The notes under the pieces were generated by a model. The model saw only the letters and a list, made by a program, of their open reading frames with translations. It did not search any database and had not been told where the DNA came from. Positions 54,496 to 62,870 of a stretch of DNA of 64,000 nucleotides are shown piece by piece; positions within the stretch are counted from its first letter, which is position 1, and each line of letters starts with the position of its first letter. The DNA is taken from assembly GCA_017504655.1 (NCBI GenBank), contig JAFVQT010000028.1:1-64000 (forward strand), written 5' to 3'. The position numbers and the translations under genes were made by a program. This DNA is from Clostridia bacterium (lineage in GTDB: Bacteria; Bacillota; Clostridia; Christensenellales; Borkfalkiaceae).

Positions 54496-56001
54496 ATGGC
54501 AAAATTTATCAATGAACCGTCACATACCTTTAACGAATATTTGCTTATTCCCGGTTATTCTTCTGCAGAGTGTATTCCTGCAAACGTAAGTTTAAAAACC
54601 CCTCTTGTTAAGTATAAGAAAGGTGAAAAACCAGCAATAGAAATGAATATTCCTATGGTTTCTGCTATAATGCAGTCTGTATCGGGAGATAGACTTGCAG
54701 TTGCTCTTGCTACGGAAGGTGGTGTATCTTTCATTTATGGTTCACAATCTATTGAAGACCAAGCAGCAATGGTAAAAAGAGCAAAGACTCATAAAGCAGG
54801 CTTTGTAAAGAGCGATTCTAACGTTCGCCCAGACACAACCTTAGCAGAAGTTGTAGCATTAAAAGAGGCAACCGGTCACTCTACTATCGCTGTAACTGAA
54901 GATGGTACTGCTGACGGTAAACTCGTTGGTATTGTAACCAGCAGAGATTACAGAGTTTCAAGAATGAGCCCCGACACCTTGGTAGAGGATTTTATGACTC
55001 CGTTTGAAAATCTTATCACTGCTCCCGAGGGAACCTCTTTAAAGGAGGCAAACGACATTATTTGGGATCATAAATTAAACTCCCTTCCTATCGTTTCTAA
55101 AGACCAAAAACTTTGCTATTTTGTATTTAGAAAAGACTATGATACACACAAGCAAAACCCAAATGAACTTTTAGATTCTTCTAAACGTTACGTTGTAGGC
55201 GCAGGCATCAATACGAGAGATTATGCGGAGAGAATTCCCGCTCTTTTAGAGGCGGGCGTAGACGTGCTTTGTATCGACTCCTCAGAGGGCTTTTCAGAAT
55301 GGCAAAAGAGAACTATTGCTTGGGTTAGAGAGCATTACGGTGACAACGTTAAAATCGGTGCAGGTAACGTTGTAGACGCAGCAGGCTTTAGATTTTTGGC
55401 AGATTGCGGTGCAGATTTTATAAAGGTCGGTATCGGCGGAGGCTCTATTTGTATCACACGTGAAACTAAGGGTATCGGCCGTGGACAAGCAACTGCACTT
55501 ATCGAAGTATGTGCAGAGCGTGATAGATATTTTGAAGAAACCGGTGTTTATATTCCGGTATGTTCAGACGGTGGTATAGTTTACGACCATCATATTACTT
55601 TATCGCTTGCAATGGGTGCTGATTTCGTAATGCTTGGTAGATACTTTGCAAGATTCGACGAAAGCCCGTCTAACAAGGTTTCTATTGGTGGAACTTACTA
55701 TAAAGAGTATTGGGGCGAAGGCTCTGCAAGAGCAAGAAACTGGCAAAGATACGACCTCGGTGGCGATAAGAAACTTTCTTTTGAAGAAGGCGTAGATTCT
55801 TACGTTCCATATGCAGGTTCACTCAAAGACAACGTTGCAATGTCTCTTGCAAAGGTTCGTTCAACCATGTGTAACTGTGGTGCACTTTCTATTCCGGAAC
55901 TTCAAGAAAAGGCTGTTCTCACCCTCGTTTCTGCAACGAGTATCGTTGAAGGTGGTGCTCACGACGTAATACAAAAGGATACTACAAATAAAATAAAGTA
56001 A
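54496..56001 (+). CDS. guaB: IMP dehydrogenase
   Basis: A 501-residue NAD-dependent enzyme that oxidises IMP to XMP. Two CBS domains (about 95-215) interrupt the TIM barrel. The catalytic loop is [18 protein letters not shown] with the active Cys, and the flap has the Arg-Tyr pair in [12 protein letters not shown]. The codon use is less G/C-rich at third positions than the flanking genes. AAAGGAGA precedes the ATG. GuaA follows 58 bp downstream, giving the complete GMP branch. Confidence 0.93.
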   Translation: MAKFINEPSHTFNEYLLIPGYSSAECIPANVSLKTPLVKYKKGEKPAIEMNIPMVSAIMQSVSGDRLAVALATEGGVSFIYGSQSIEDQAAMVKRAKTHKAGFVKSDSNVRPDTTLAEVVALKEATGHSTIAVTEDGTADGKLVGIVTSRDYRVSRMSPDTLVEDFMTPFENLITAPEGTSLKEANDIIWDHKLNSLPIVSKDQKLCYFVFRKDYDTHKQNPNELLDSSKRYVVGAGINTRDYAERIPALLEAGVDVLCIDSSEGFSEWQKRTIAWVREHYGDNVKIGAGNVVDAAGFRFLADCGADFIKVGIGGGSICITRETKGIGRGQATALIEVCAERDRYFEETGVYIPVCSDGGIVYDHHITLSLAMGADFVMLGRYFARFDESPSNKVSIGGTYYKEYWGEGSARARNWQRYDLGGDKKLSFEEGVDSYVPYAGSLKDNVAMSLAKVRSTMCNCGALSIPELQEKAVLTLVSATSIVEGGAHDVIQKDTTNKIK

Positions 56002-56059
56002 GCCTATAAGTCGTTTATTAACAAAATTTAAAGATATTTTTATTCGGAGGATATATTAT

Positions 56060-57061
56060 ATGCAATCTAATATGCGTCCTGACGATATGCAAAGGATAAC
56101 CACAAAAGAACTTGCCGATGCATTTATCGCCGAACAAGTAAAAGAAATTAGAGAACAAGTAGGAGATAAAAAAGTTCTCCTCGCTCTTTCTGGTGGCGTT
56201 GACTCGTCTGTTGTTGCTGCACTTTTAATTAAGGCTATCGGCAAACAACTTATAAGCGTACACGTAAACCACGGTCTTATGAGAAAGAACGAATCTGAAA
56301 ACGTAGTTGAGGTTTTCCGCAACCAGCTTGACGCAAACCTTGTATACGTTGATGCAACTGATAGATTTTTAAATCTTCTTGCTAACGTTTCAGATCCGGA
56401 AACAAAGAGAAAAATTATCGGTAAAGAATTTATAAACGTTTTTGCCGATGAAGCTCGTAAGTTAGAAGGTGTTGAATTCCTTGCTCAAGGAACAATTTAT
56501 CCTGACATTTTAGAGAGTGTTAAGCAAGCAGAAGGCAAAAAGGCAGTAAAATCTCACCACAACGTTGGTGGTCTTCCCGATGACCTTCAATTTGAGCTCG
56601 TTGAGCCTATTAAGCTCCTTTTCAAAGACGAGGTAAGAGTAGTTGGAGAGGCTCTCGGTCTTCCTCACGGTATGGTATACCGTCAACCCTTCCCGGGTCC
56701 GGGGCTTGGCGTAAGATGCTTAGGCGCAATCACCCGTGACAGACTTCACGCTCTAAGAGAGGCTGATGCAATTTTACGTGAAGAATTCGACAAGTGTGGT
56801 TTAGCAGAAAAAGTATGGCAATATTTTGTTATTATACCCGACGTAAAGAGCGTTGGCGTAAAAGACGATAGCCGTTACGAGGGCTGGCCTGCAATACTTC
56901 GTGCAGTTAACACTAAAGACGCAATGAGCGCGTCTATCGAAGAAATCCCATATGCAGTGCTTCATAAAATTACCGCCCGTATCACAAGCGAGGTAGAGGG
57001 AATAAACAGAGTTTTATACGACATTACCCCAAAGCCTACCGGTACGATTGAGTGGGAGTGA
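56060..57061 (+). CDS. guaA: GMP synthase ATP pyrophosphatase subunit (no glutaminase domain)
   Basis: A 333-residue protein equal to the ATP-pyrophosphatase and dimerisation parts of GMP synthase. The PP-loop LALSGGVDSSVVA is near residue 44, and the C-terminal PFPGPGLGVRCLG and ITPKPTGTIEWE are typical. The N-terminal glutaminase domain of about 190 residues, present in most bacterial GuaA, is missing; the arrangement is like archaeal GuaAb. It needs ammonia or a separate glutaminase subunit, not present in the window. The ATG follows GGAGGA. The stop is directly overlapped by the first palindrome of a hairpin array. Confidence 0.92.
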   Translation: MQSNMRPDDMQRITTKELADAFIAEQVKEIREQVGDKKVLLALSGGVDSSVVAALLIKAIGKQLISVHVNHGLMRKNESENVVEVFRNQLDANLVYVDATDRFLNLLANVSDPETKRKIIGKEFINVFADEARKLEGVEFLAQGTIYPDILESVKQAEGKKAVKSHHNVGGLPDDLQFELVEPIKLLFKDEVRVVGEALGLPHGMVYRQPFPGPGLGVRCLGAITRDRLHALREADAILREEFDKCGLAEKVWQYFVIIPDVKSVGVKDDSRYEGWPAILRAVNTKDAMSASIEEIPYAVLHKITARITSEVEGINRVLYDITPKPTGTIEWE

Positions 57062-57240
57062 GTTTTGCTATGCAAAACTCAACTATGATTGCCTGCGGCA
57101 AGTTATCAGTTATGATACGCTTCGCGTAGTTATGATGTGCCTTCGGCACAGTTTGAAGTTACAAGGCAATCATATCATAACGCTTGCATAGCAAGCTCAT
57201 AACATTTGGCAAGCCAAATTCATAACTCTAAACTAAAAAT
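57060..57240. repeat. Array of short hairpins spaced by GTTATGA / TCATAAC
   Basis: The array starts on the guaA stop codon with GAGTTTTGC-TAT-GCAAAACTC (57060-57080), then TTGCC-TGC-GGCAA, TACGC-TTC-GCGTA, GTGCC-TTC-GGCAC, GCTTGC-ATA-GCAAGC and TTTGGC-AA-GCCAAA. The first half uses the spacer GTTATGAT, the second half its complement TCATAAC. TATGATTGCC early and GGCAATCATA later can also pair, giving an outer stem carrying several arms. No open frame is present. Confidence 0.65.
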
Positions 57241-57259
57241 GCTTTTTTGGAGTTTTATT

Positions 57260-57358
57260 ATGTCAGATAGTGTATTAAGAAACAAATCCAAGGAATTCGC
57301 CAAAAGCATTATCTTTCTTTGCCGTGTCGTATGTTTGTTTCATCGGTTACTACATTAA
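57260..57358 (+). pseudogene. Truncated four-helix-bundle (S23-type) protein fragment
   Basis: A 32-codon frame (start at 57260 after GGAG) reads MSDSVLRNKSKEFAKSIIFL and then loses the pattern before a TAA. The opening resembles four-helix-bundle proteins of the S23/intervening-sequence family, which usually run about 115-120 residues (x-L-x-x-K-S-x-x-F-A-x-x-I). The rest of the domain is not found in any frame nearby, and a terminator follows 20 bp later. It is best read as a decayed remnant. A real small peptide cannot be excluded. Confidence 0.5.
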
Positions 57359-57376
57359 AGAAAAAATAAGGCTTTT

Positions 57377-57413
57377 AAGTGGCCCCGAAGCATTATTCAG
57401 GGCCACTTTTTGC
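57377..57413 (+). terminator. Rho-independent terminator
   Basis: AAGTGGCCC (57377-57385) pairs with GGGCCACTT (57400-57408), followed by TTTGC-ATTTTTT. It terminates the gene remnant or read-through from guaA. From 57420 to 57550 I see no gene, only a weak hairpin near 57440-57465. Confidence 0.75.
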
Positions 57414-57550
57414 ATTTTTTGCGTAACATGTGTCGAAAAACCACAGTTCGTTTGAGCCGTGGCTTTCTGATAGAAATGCCTCGCTCTTTTACGGCTCTTT
57501 TTGGCACGAGGGCATATATTTATTGAATGTATCTAAGATCTACAATGCGA

Positions 57551-58405
57551 TTATGATTTTTCGATCTTTGATGTTTTTTCCTTCTTATCCGCTACAACCC
57601 ATATAACGATTGCAATAACAAAAATCATACCGAAATAAAGCAACATTCCATTAGATTTCGGATACGTATCGAATAACGCATTCCAATCGTATATAGCTCC
57701 AATAGAATTTATAAACGAGTGGTATGAAGCACAAGCGACAACGCTCTTGGTTGCTTTGTAAATTGCAGCACTTACAAAAGCCCAAACGAATATCGTAATT
57801 GCAAATCCTATCAAGCTATCGCCGTAGTGATTTGACGATGGCATAGCCCAAATCGGCAAATGCCATACATACCAAATGACAGCGGTAATAGAAGTTGCAA
57901 TTGGGAACGGCAATTTCTTTTCAAGCTCGGGTTGCAAAAATCCTCTCCATCCAACCTCCTCCGCTATACCTACAAGTGGTAACATTATGATAAATCCGAG
58001 TGGCATCATATACCACGGAGAGCCGTTTGGAACACCACAGCAAAGCGCAAATATTAACGCACCTACACAAAACAATCCTGTAATAATAATTGTCGTCAGC
58101 GGTTTAGAAGTATGAATAATTCTCTTGAAATATTCTTTTATAGAGATATTTTCAGTTCTTCGCAAGGTAATCAACAACGCAATAAATGGCGTAGGCGTCG
58201 AGAAGAACATACCGATAACGGCATATATCGCATAACCGAGTGTGAGTTTTCCGTTTTCCATATAGGAAATCGACCACGGCTCTAAAAGGAACAATGTTAA
58301 TTGCACCAATAGAGATACAAATAATGTCCATCCTAAAAATTCTACAATGGGTGCAGGTTTTTCTTTATATTTCCACATGTTTTTTATATACAACCCTCCT
58401 TTCAT
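57551..58405 (-). CDS. CPBP-family intramembrane metalloprotease
   Basis: A 284-residue multi-pass membrane protein of the CAAX protease and bacteriocin-processing (CPBP/ABI) family. The motifs are GIAEEVGWRGFLQP (EExxxR) and VWHLPIW (the conserved His), which build the intramembrane metal site. Such proteins often cleave lipidated or membrane proteins and may give self-immunity to peptides. The start is uncertain: the ATG at 58405 has no ribosome site, whereas AAAGGAGGG lies inside the frame before a second Met at 58378. It is divergent from the ncRNA and sigma gene. Confidence 0.8.
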   Translation of the reverse strand: MKGGLYIKNMWKYKEKPAPIVEFLGWTLFVSLLVQLTLFLLEPWSISYMENGKLTLGYAIYAVIGMFFSTPTPFIALLITLRRTENISIKEYFKRIIHTSKPLTTIIITGLFCVGALIFALCCGVPNGSPWYMMPLGFIIMLPLVGIAEEVGWRGFLQPELEKKLPFPIATSITAVIWYVWHLPIWAMPSSNHYGDSLIGFAITIFVWAFVSAAIYKATKSVVACASYHSFINSIGAIYDWNALFDTYPKSNGMLLYFGMIFVIAIVIWVVADKKEKTSKIEKS

Positions 58406-58473
58406 ATTGGATAAACGCTTATTGTTTCAGATTTACGAAACATTTTGAGGCAATACCTCGCGTCACATAGTAT

Positions 58474-58502
58474 ATTGTATCATACTTTTGAACTTTTTTC
58501 AA
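58474..58502 (-). promoter_or_regulatory. Promoter of the CPBP protease gene
   Basis: TTGAAA (58502-58497), 17 bp, TACAAT (58479-58474) on the minus strand. The -35 region also carries an inverted repeat TTGAA-AAAAG-TTCAA, a possible operator. A GAGG-CAATA-CCTC hairpin lies in the leader. Confidence 0.7.
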
Positions 58503-58563
58503 GTAGTTAAACTAACACTTCGCAAACAAATATAGAAAACACCATTCAATTTTTTCTAACATC

Positions 58564-58592
58564 TTGTATTTATTCTGATTTTATGGTATAAT
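58564..58592 (+). promoter_or_regulatory. Promoter of the structured RNA
   Basis: TTGTAT (58564-58569), 17 bp, TATAAT (58587-58592). The predicted start at about 58599 matches the 5' end of the folded region that follows. Confidence 0.75.
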
Positions 58593-58595
58593 GGA

Positions 58596-58875
58596 TATCG
58601 TAGGATAGCCGTGCTTTCCGGGTGGTATCGTTGATACCGTTTTTTCGCAGACTCCATGGACGAAGCGGAAAAAGGCGGTCAAATCCCCCGAAAAACCGTG
58701 TGGAAAGACCTAATTCACGGGGTATAGCTAATTTAAGCGAGTGGGAATAATCCGTATGTCATAGACGCATAAATCCGTACGGTGCGGAATAATCTGCGTT
58801 GCGGATAATAACGATAATATCAAAGCTATGGCTTAATAAACGCACCTAAAACACGAGCTTTTGGGTGCGTTTTTT
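58596..58875 (+). ncRNA. Unidentified structured RNA of about 280 nt
   Basis: A non-coding unit with its own promoter and terminator. Closing pairs: TATCGT (58596-58601) with ACGATA (58811-58816). Inside are GGTATC-GTT-GATACC, a long arm with CTTTCC/GGAAAG, TTTTTTCGC/GCGGAAAAA, and repeated CCGTA/TGCGG-type short stems in the 3' half. It ends in AAACGCACCTAAAA (58838-58851) paired with TTTTGGGTGCGTTT (58859-58872) and a T run. It lacks the features I would need to call SRP RNA, RNase P, tmRNA or 6S RNA. It could be a stand-alone ncRNA, or a long leader for the sigma gene. Confidence 0.6.
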
Positions 58876-59019
58876 GTAAACGGCTGTTATTTATGCTTTT
58901 TATTGTAAAGTAAAAAAATTTTTTATAATTTTATTAAAATTGTAACCTTTTAATTGCAAAATGCGTGTATATAGGTGAAAGGACCTTTCAGCGCTAAAAA
59001 ATCACAGAGGAGGTGCGAC

Positions 59020-59571
59020 GTGGAAGACTTTAAAATTATAGAGCTGTATTTAAAAAGAAACGAAACGGCTCTTTTAGAAACGCAAAACAAGTATTCAAAA
59101 TATTTAAGCAGTATATCTTATAATATACTAAGGTCACGTCAAGACGCTGAAGAATGTGTAAGCGACACCTATAAAAAGGCTTGGGATACTATTCCGCCCC
59201 AAAACCCTCAAAATTTAGCAACGTATCTCGGCAAAATAGCGAGAAACCTGTCTATAAGTCGATTGTTTTATAACAATGCGCAAAAAAGAGATAAAAGGAC
59301 AGAGTTGCTTTTTAGCGAGGTTGAAGAGATGTTGCCTTCCTCTGACGGTGATATAACAGACGAAATCGCGCTTAAAGAGCTGTTAAACATATTTTTGGCA
59401 AGGCTTGAAAAAACCGAGAGAGTAATTTTTGTGAGAAGGTATTATTACGCAAGCTCGATCAAAGAGATTGCAGATAGCTATGGACTAAACAAAAACAGTG
59501 TAAAGGTGACTCTTTTCAGACTGCGTCAAAAATTAAAAGAATATTTGCAAAGCGAAGGGGTATCAATATGA
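59020..59571 (+). CDS. ECF-type RNA polymerase sigma factor
   Basis: A 183-residue sigma factor. I chose the GTG at 59020, which follows GAGGAGGT at ideal distance; an in-frame start at 58975 has no ribosome site. Region 2 (about 10-80) has RQDAEECVSDTYKKAWDTIPP and LATYLGKIARNLSISR; region 4 (about 120-180) has ARLEKTERVIFVRRYYYASSIKEIA and NKNSVKVTLFRLRQKLKEYL. No sigma region 3 is present. Its stop overlaps the start of the membrane beta-propeller gene (ATGA), the likely cognate sensor or anti-sigma. A weak promoter before it is not obvious. Confidence 0.88.
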   Translation: MEDFKIIELYLKRNETALLETQNKYSKYLSSISYNILRSRQDAEECVSDTYKKAWDTIPPQNPQNLATYLGKIARNLSISRLFYNNAQKRDKRTELLFSEVEEMLPSSDGDITDEIALKELLNIFLARLEKTERVIFVRRYYYASSIKEIADSYGLNKNSVKVTLFRLRQKLKEYLQSEGVSI

Positions 59572-61421
59572 AAATAAAAAAGACGTTGGATGTAATAGGG
59601 CAAATTGACGACAGGTACGTCGAGGAAGCAAGCCCAAATAATGCGAAAAATATTTTCAAGGAAAATAAAAAACAAAAATGGCAAAAGCGCAGATGGATGC
59701 GCTACGGCTTTATTGCCGTCGCGTGCTCACTTTTTATAGCCTTGAATTTGTGGCTGTTTATTCCGTATAACACGTCACCGCCAAGCGTTGCGGAGTTTTC
59801 GTCAAGCAGGTATTATTCGGTTATACAAAAGATAAATCAAGTGCAGTTTAAAAAACCCAGGTACAAAAATAATTTTCAAAAGCTTATAAACGGCGGATTT
59901 TTCCCATTCAAGGCGTCAATGGGTGATATCGGTGCGCCGGAGAATGGGGAATACGTAGAAACTACCGACAACCAGGTCGATGGAATTATAGAGGCAGACC
60001 TAATAAAAAGAACTGATAAATACGCCTTTTATTTAAACAGAAACACGGTAAACGTCTATTCGCTTGAAAAAGAAAATTCTGCGCTTATTACAAGCTATAA
60101 GATAGAAGTTTATGCTGAATACCTTGAGACAGAAGGCGAAATGTTTTTGTCTGAGGACGCTAAAAGACTTAGCGTAATTGTTCCATATTCTAAAAAGGGT
60201 TCAAACCAAAGATTTTTAGACGTAGTGTCGTTAAGTGTTGAAAACCCACAAAATATAACTGAAATAGGAAGAATAACTTTAAATTCGGCATACAATACGA
60301 GCAGACTTGTAAATGGAGATTTGCTTATCGTAGGTTCTTATACCGTTTGGTCTGGAGTAGATTTTAATTGTCAAGAAGATTATATTCCTAGAATTACCGT
60401 TGGAGGAGAAACGACGTATATTCCTATGGAAGATATAGTTGCCCCTGACGTATTGACGAGTTCTAGTTATACGGTGCTTTGTAAAATTGATGAAAAGAGT
60501 TTAGAAGTAGATGATTTTATGGCGTTTTTGTCTTACACGCAAGCCGTATACGTTTCTCACGATTTCGTATACGTCGGCAGAAGTTTTTCCTTAGAGTACG
60601 TAAAGACAAAAAACACTTCGTTACACGTAGATAAAACAGAGATAATTCCGATAGGATATACGGGTGAGGGTTTTGAAGTTGAAAAGTCGGTAGTTGTAGA
60701 CGGCCACGTGAACGACCAATACAGCATGGATGAGTTTGACGGTAATTTAAGGGTTGTTACGACTACGACTCAAAGCGAGTATTATAGCGACGGAAGATAC
60801 AATTCCTTTATTTCTTCTAAAATAAACGCAAGCTTATTCGTTGTGAATTTAACCGATATGCAGATAGTCGCAAGCGTAGAAAGGTTTGCCCCTGAGGGCG
60901 AAAGCGTGAGGTCTGTAAGGTTTGAAAAAAACACGGTTTACGTGTGTACCTCAGTATACGTAAGCGACCCGGTGTTCTTCTTTGATTTGACAGACTTAAA
61001 AGATATAAAAATTAAGGATACCGGCACTATAGCAGGCTTTTCCACCTCCTTGGTTAACTTTGGAGAGGGGTACTTGCTCGGTGTTGGAGTCGGCGAAAAC
61101 GGACAGGATTTAAAAATTGAAATTTACGCAGAGGAGCAGGACGGAGTAGTATCCGTATGTAAATACGAGCAAAACGTAGGGCATTCATCCAGCTATAAGT
61201 CGTACTATATTGACAGAGAGAAGAAAATGATAGGCTTAGGCACTTGGCACCACGTAAGCGGAGATTGTGAGTATCTTCTTCTCAGCTTTAACGGTGAGAG
61301 TCTTACGGTTGTGTTAAACGTTCCTATAAACACTGATTCGTATTTTGTAAGAATGGTTTTAATAGACGGTTACGCGTATATTTTTGGACAAAATGAATTT
61401 TTGGTTAAAAAAGTAGTGTAA
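59568..61421 (+). CDS. Membrane-anchored beta-propeller domain protein
   Basis: A 617-residue protein with a basic cytoplasmic N-terminus (about 1-45), one transmembrane helix near 46-65, and a large extracellular beta-rich part. The latter repeats 'YFV/VYV...D...L' strands and matches the secreted beta-propeller proteins distantly related to WD-40 (COG4880-like): EADLIKRTDKYAFYLNRNTVNVYSLE is a typical segment. It is translationally coupled to the ECF sigma gene, so the N-terminal tail may hold the sigma factor in an anti-sigma manner. The signal sensed is unknown. A strong terminator follows. Confidence 0.75.
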   Translation: MKIKKTLDVIGQIDDRYVEEASPNNAKNIFKENKKQKWQKRRWMRYGFIAVACSLFIALNLWLFIPYNTSPPSVAEFSSSRYYSVIQKINQVQFKKPRYKNNFQKLINGGFFPFKASMGDIGAPENGEYVETTDNQVDGIIEADLIKRTDKYAFYLNRNTVNVYSLEKENSALITSYKIEVYAEYLETEGEMFLSEDAKRLSVIVPYSKKGSNQRFLDVVSLSVENPQNITEIGRITLNSAYNTSRLVNGDLLIVGSYTVWSGVDFNCQEDYIPRITVGGETTYIPMEDIVAPDVLTSSSYTVLCKIDEKSLEVDDFMAFLSYTQAVYVSHDFVYVGRSFSLEYVKTKNTSLHVDKTEIIPIGYTGEGFEVEKSVVVDGHVNDQYSMDEFDGNLRVVTTTTQSEYYSDGRYNSFISSKINASLFVVNLTDMQIVASVERFAPEGESVRSVRFEKNTVYVCTSVYVSDPVFFFDLTDLKDIKIKDTGTIAGFSTSLVNFGEGYLLGVGVGENGQDLKIEIYAEEQDGVVSVCKYEQNVGHSSSYKSYYIDREKKMIGLGTWHHVSGDCEYLLLSFNGESLTVVLNVPINTDSYFVRMVLIDGYAYIFGQNEFLVKKVV

Positions 61422-61430
61422 ATAAGAAAG

Positions 61431-61462
61431 CCCCTTGATAAGTCGATTATCAAGGGGATTTT
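61431..61462. terminator. Terminator between convergent genes
   Basis: CCCCTTGATAA-GTCGA-TTATCAAGGGG (61431-61457), a perfect 11-bp stem, followed by ATTTT. It separates the beta-propeller gene from the convergent ferritin-like gene. Confidence 0.87.
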
Positions 61463-61475
61463 GCATGTTTCAAAT

Positions 61476-62750
61476 TCAATTTTGTTTAAATTTTGTCGAT
61501 TTTGCAGCATCGGGATTAAAGCCAACCTCGGTGTTGTCTTTTGTCCTGCATCTGAGAGCCTCTATCGGGTTTTCTGCTGTTTCAAATCGGTAGTCATTGC
61601 CATTCTTTTTAATATAATCCTCAATCACCCTATGCGAAGCCATGTCCTTAACGGGACAATTTATCTTGGGGTTATAGGTGAAGAACCTTGCGTTTTGCTC
61701 TAAGTTGCAAACGTCCTTATAATCCTCTGAATCGCCCGTGTACTGTACGGTGTTTGCAATTATATCCTTAACGTAATCAATATTGGAGTGAAGAGATAAA
61801 GGCTCGGGGAATTCCGGGTCTAAAATAACCTCTTGATAGTCCTTTTTAGAATATTTCTTTAAAAGCTCTACTGCGCCGTGCAGATGAGAAAGCTCCATTT
61901 CAAAGAAATGCTCCCAAATCTTTTTAATGTTTTTATCGGTTTCGGTCATATAGTTGGACCAGTACACAAAGCACTCTGTATATTCGTGCCAAAGATTGCA
62001 TTCAAGCCAGTCGGGCGAGGTGTCGATTAGCGCACCGTATTGTGTTACGTGCTCTTCCTCGACAAGACAGATTTCCTCAAACAGCTTTCTGCCCAAATCG
62101 TTTATATAAAAGGCAGATTGGTTCATATAATAGTTCATTGTTTGCTGTTCTGCGGCGGTTATAATCATGGTGTTTAAAACCGTCTGAGTTGATGCCTTTT
62201 TGCCGTTAATGCATCTTTTAACGTTGTCGATTGGGTGTCTGTGATGAGAAACGGTAGGTCTTGCAGGGGTTATTTCGGTGTAACCGCCAACCAGCCTTTC
62301 GGCGTGCACACCGTAATCCATATCCAATAGGTTAGAATATCTGTAAAGGTGGTCAAAATCCTCAAGCAGAGCAAAGTCAAGTGCTTTTTTAACGTAAAAA
62401 TCACTTTCCTTTTGCGCCATCTCCGCCGTCAGGTCAACAGCTAACTGCTCGTAAGTAATGGTCGTTTCAAGCACGGTTTCGTTTACGGGCTTTAAGTTTA
62501 CGAGCTTTTGCTGTTGCTGTTTTTCCAAAAAACGGGTAAGAGCAATATCCCTTCTCAAATCTGTATTGGAGATATTGCGGTGCATTTGATGAGAAAACCA
62601 ATTTGCCTCCCACTCTGCACCTGCCGCGAGAATAATCCTCGTTTTGGTATAGGGGTCAACCTGGTTTTTGTCATAGGCCTTGGGGTATAGGTCTTTAAAG
62701 CTTTGCAAGTAATCTTCTTGCGCGTTTACTTTTTCTTTAAACGGATTCAT
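61476..62750 (-). CDS. Ferritin-like (di-iron helical) protein of unknown function
   Basis: A 424-residue soluble helical protein. Several helices carry acidic/His patterns of ferritin-like di-iron folds: ALLEDFDHLYRY near residue 130, EICLVEEEHVTQYG near 235, LWHEYTECF near 258 and HFFEMELSHLHGA near 285 (E...ExxH). No signal peptide. The family has no function I can name. Nothing in the sequence shows an oxidase or mineral core. It lies downstream of the CNNM-type gene on the same strand but after a terminator, so it is likely transcribed separately; GGAGTAC precedes the ATG. Confidence 0.6.
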   Translation of the reverse strand: MNPFKEKVNAQEDYLQSFKDLYPKAYDKNQVDPYTKTRIILAAGAEWEANWFSHQMHRNISNTDLRRDIALTRFLEKQQQQKLVNLKPVNETVLETTITYEQLAVDLTAEMAQKESDFYVKKALDFALLEDFDHLYRYSNLLDMDYGVHAERLVGGYTEITPARPTVSHHRHPIDNVKRCINGKKASTQTVLNTMIITAAEQQTMNYYMNQSAFYINDLGRKLFEEICLVEEEHVTQYGALIDTSPDWLECNLWHEYTECFVYWSNYMTETDKNIKKIWEHFFEMELSHLHGAVELLKKYSKKDYQEVILDPEFPEPLSLHSNIDYVKDIIANTVQYTGDSEDYKDVCNLEQNARFFTYNPKINCPVKDMASHRVIEDYIKKNGNDYRFETAENPIEALRCRTKDNTEVGFNPDAAKSTKFKQN

Positions 62751-62824
62751 ATTGTACTCCTTACGTCCCTAAAAAGGGGTTTGGTAAAATTATACCCATA
62801 AAAGAAAAATTTAAACAAAAAAAT

Positions 62825-62861
62825 AAAACCCTTGCGATAATCAGCTTATCGCGAGGGTTTT
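62825..62861 (-). terminator. Terminator after the CNNM/CorC-type gene
   Basis: AAAACCCTTGCGATAA (62825-62840) pairs with TTATCGCGAGGGTTTT (62846-62861), a stem of 16 positions with one mismatch. It ends the minus-strand CNNM-type transcript. Confidence 0.85.
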
Positions 62862-62870
62862 GGTATTTAA

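Noticed and set aside
58596-58875. SRP RNA, RNase P RNA or tmRNA
   Set aside because: The GCCGTGCT start resembles bacterial SRP RNA, but the conserved GGAAG/AGCAG apex is absent; RNase P and tmRNA core motifs are also absent.
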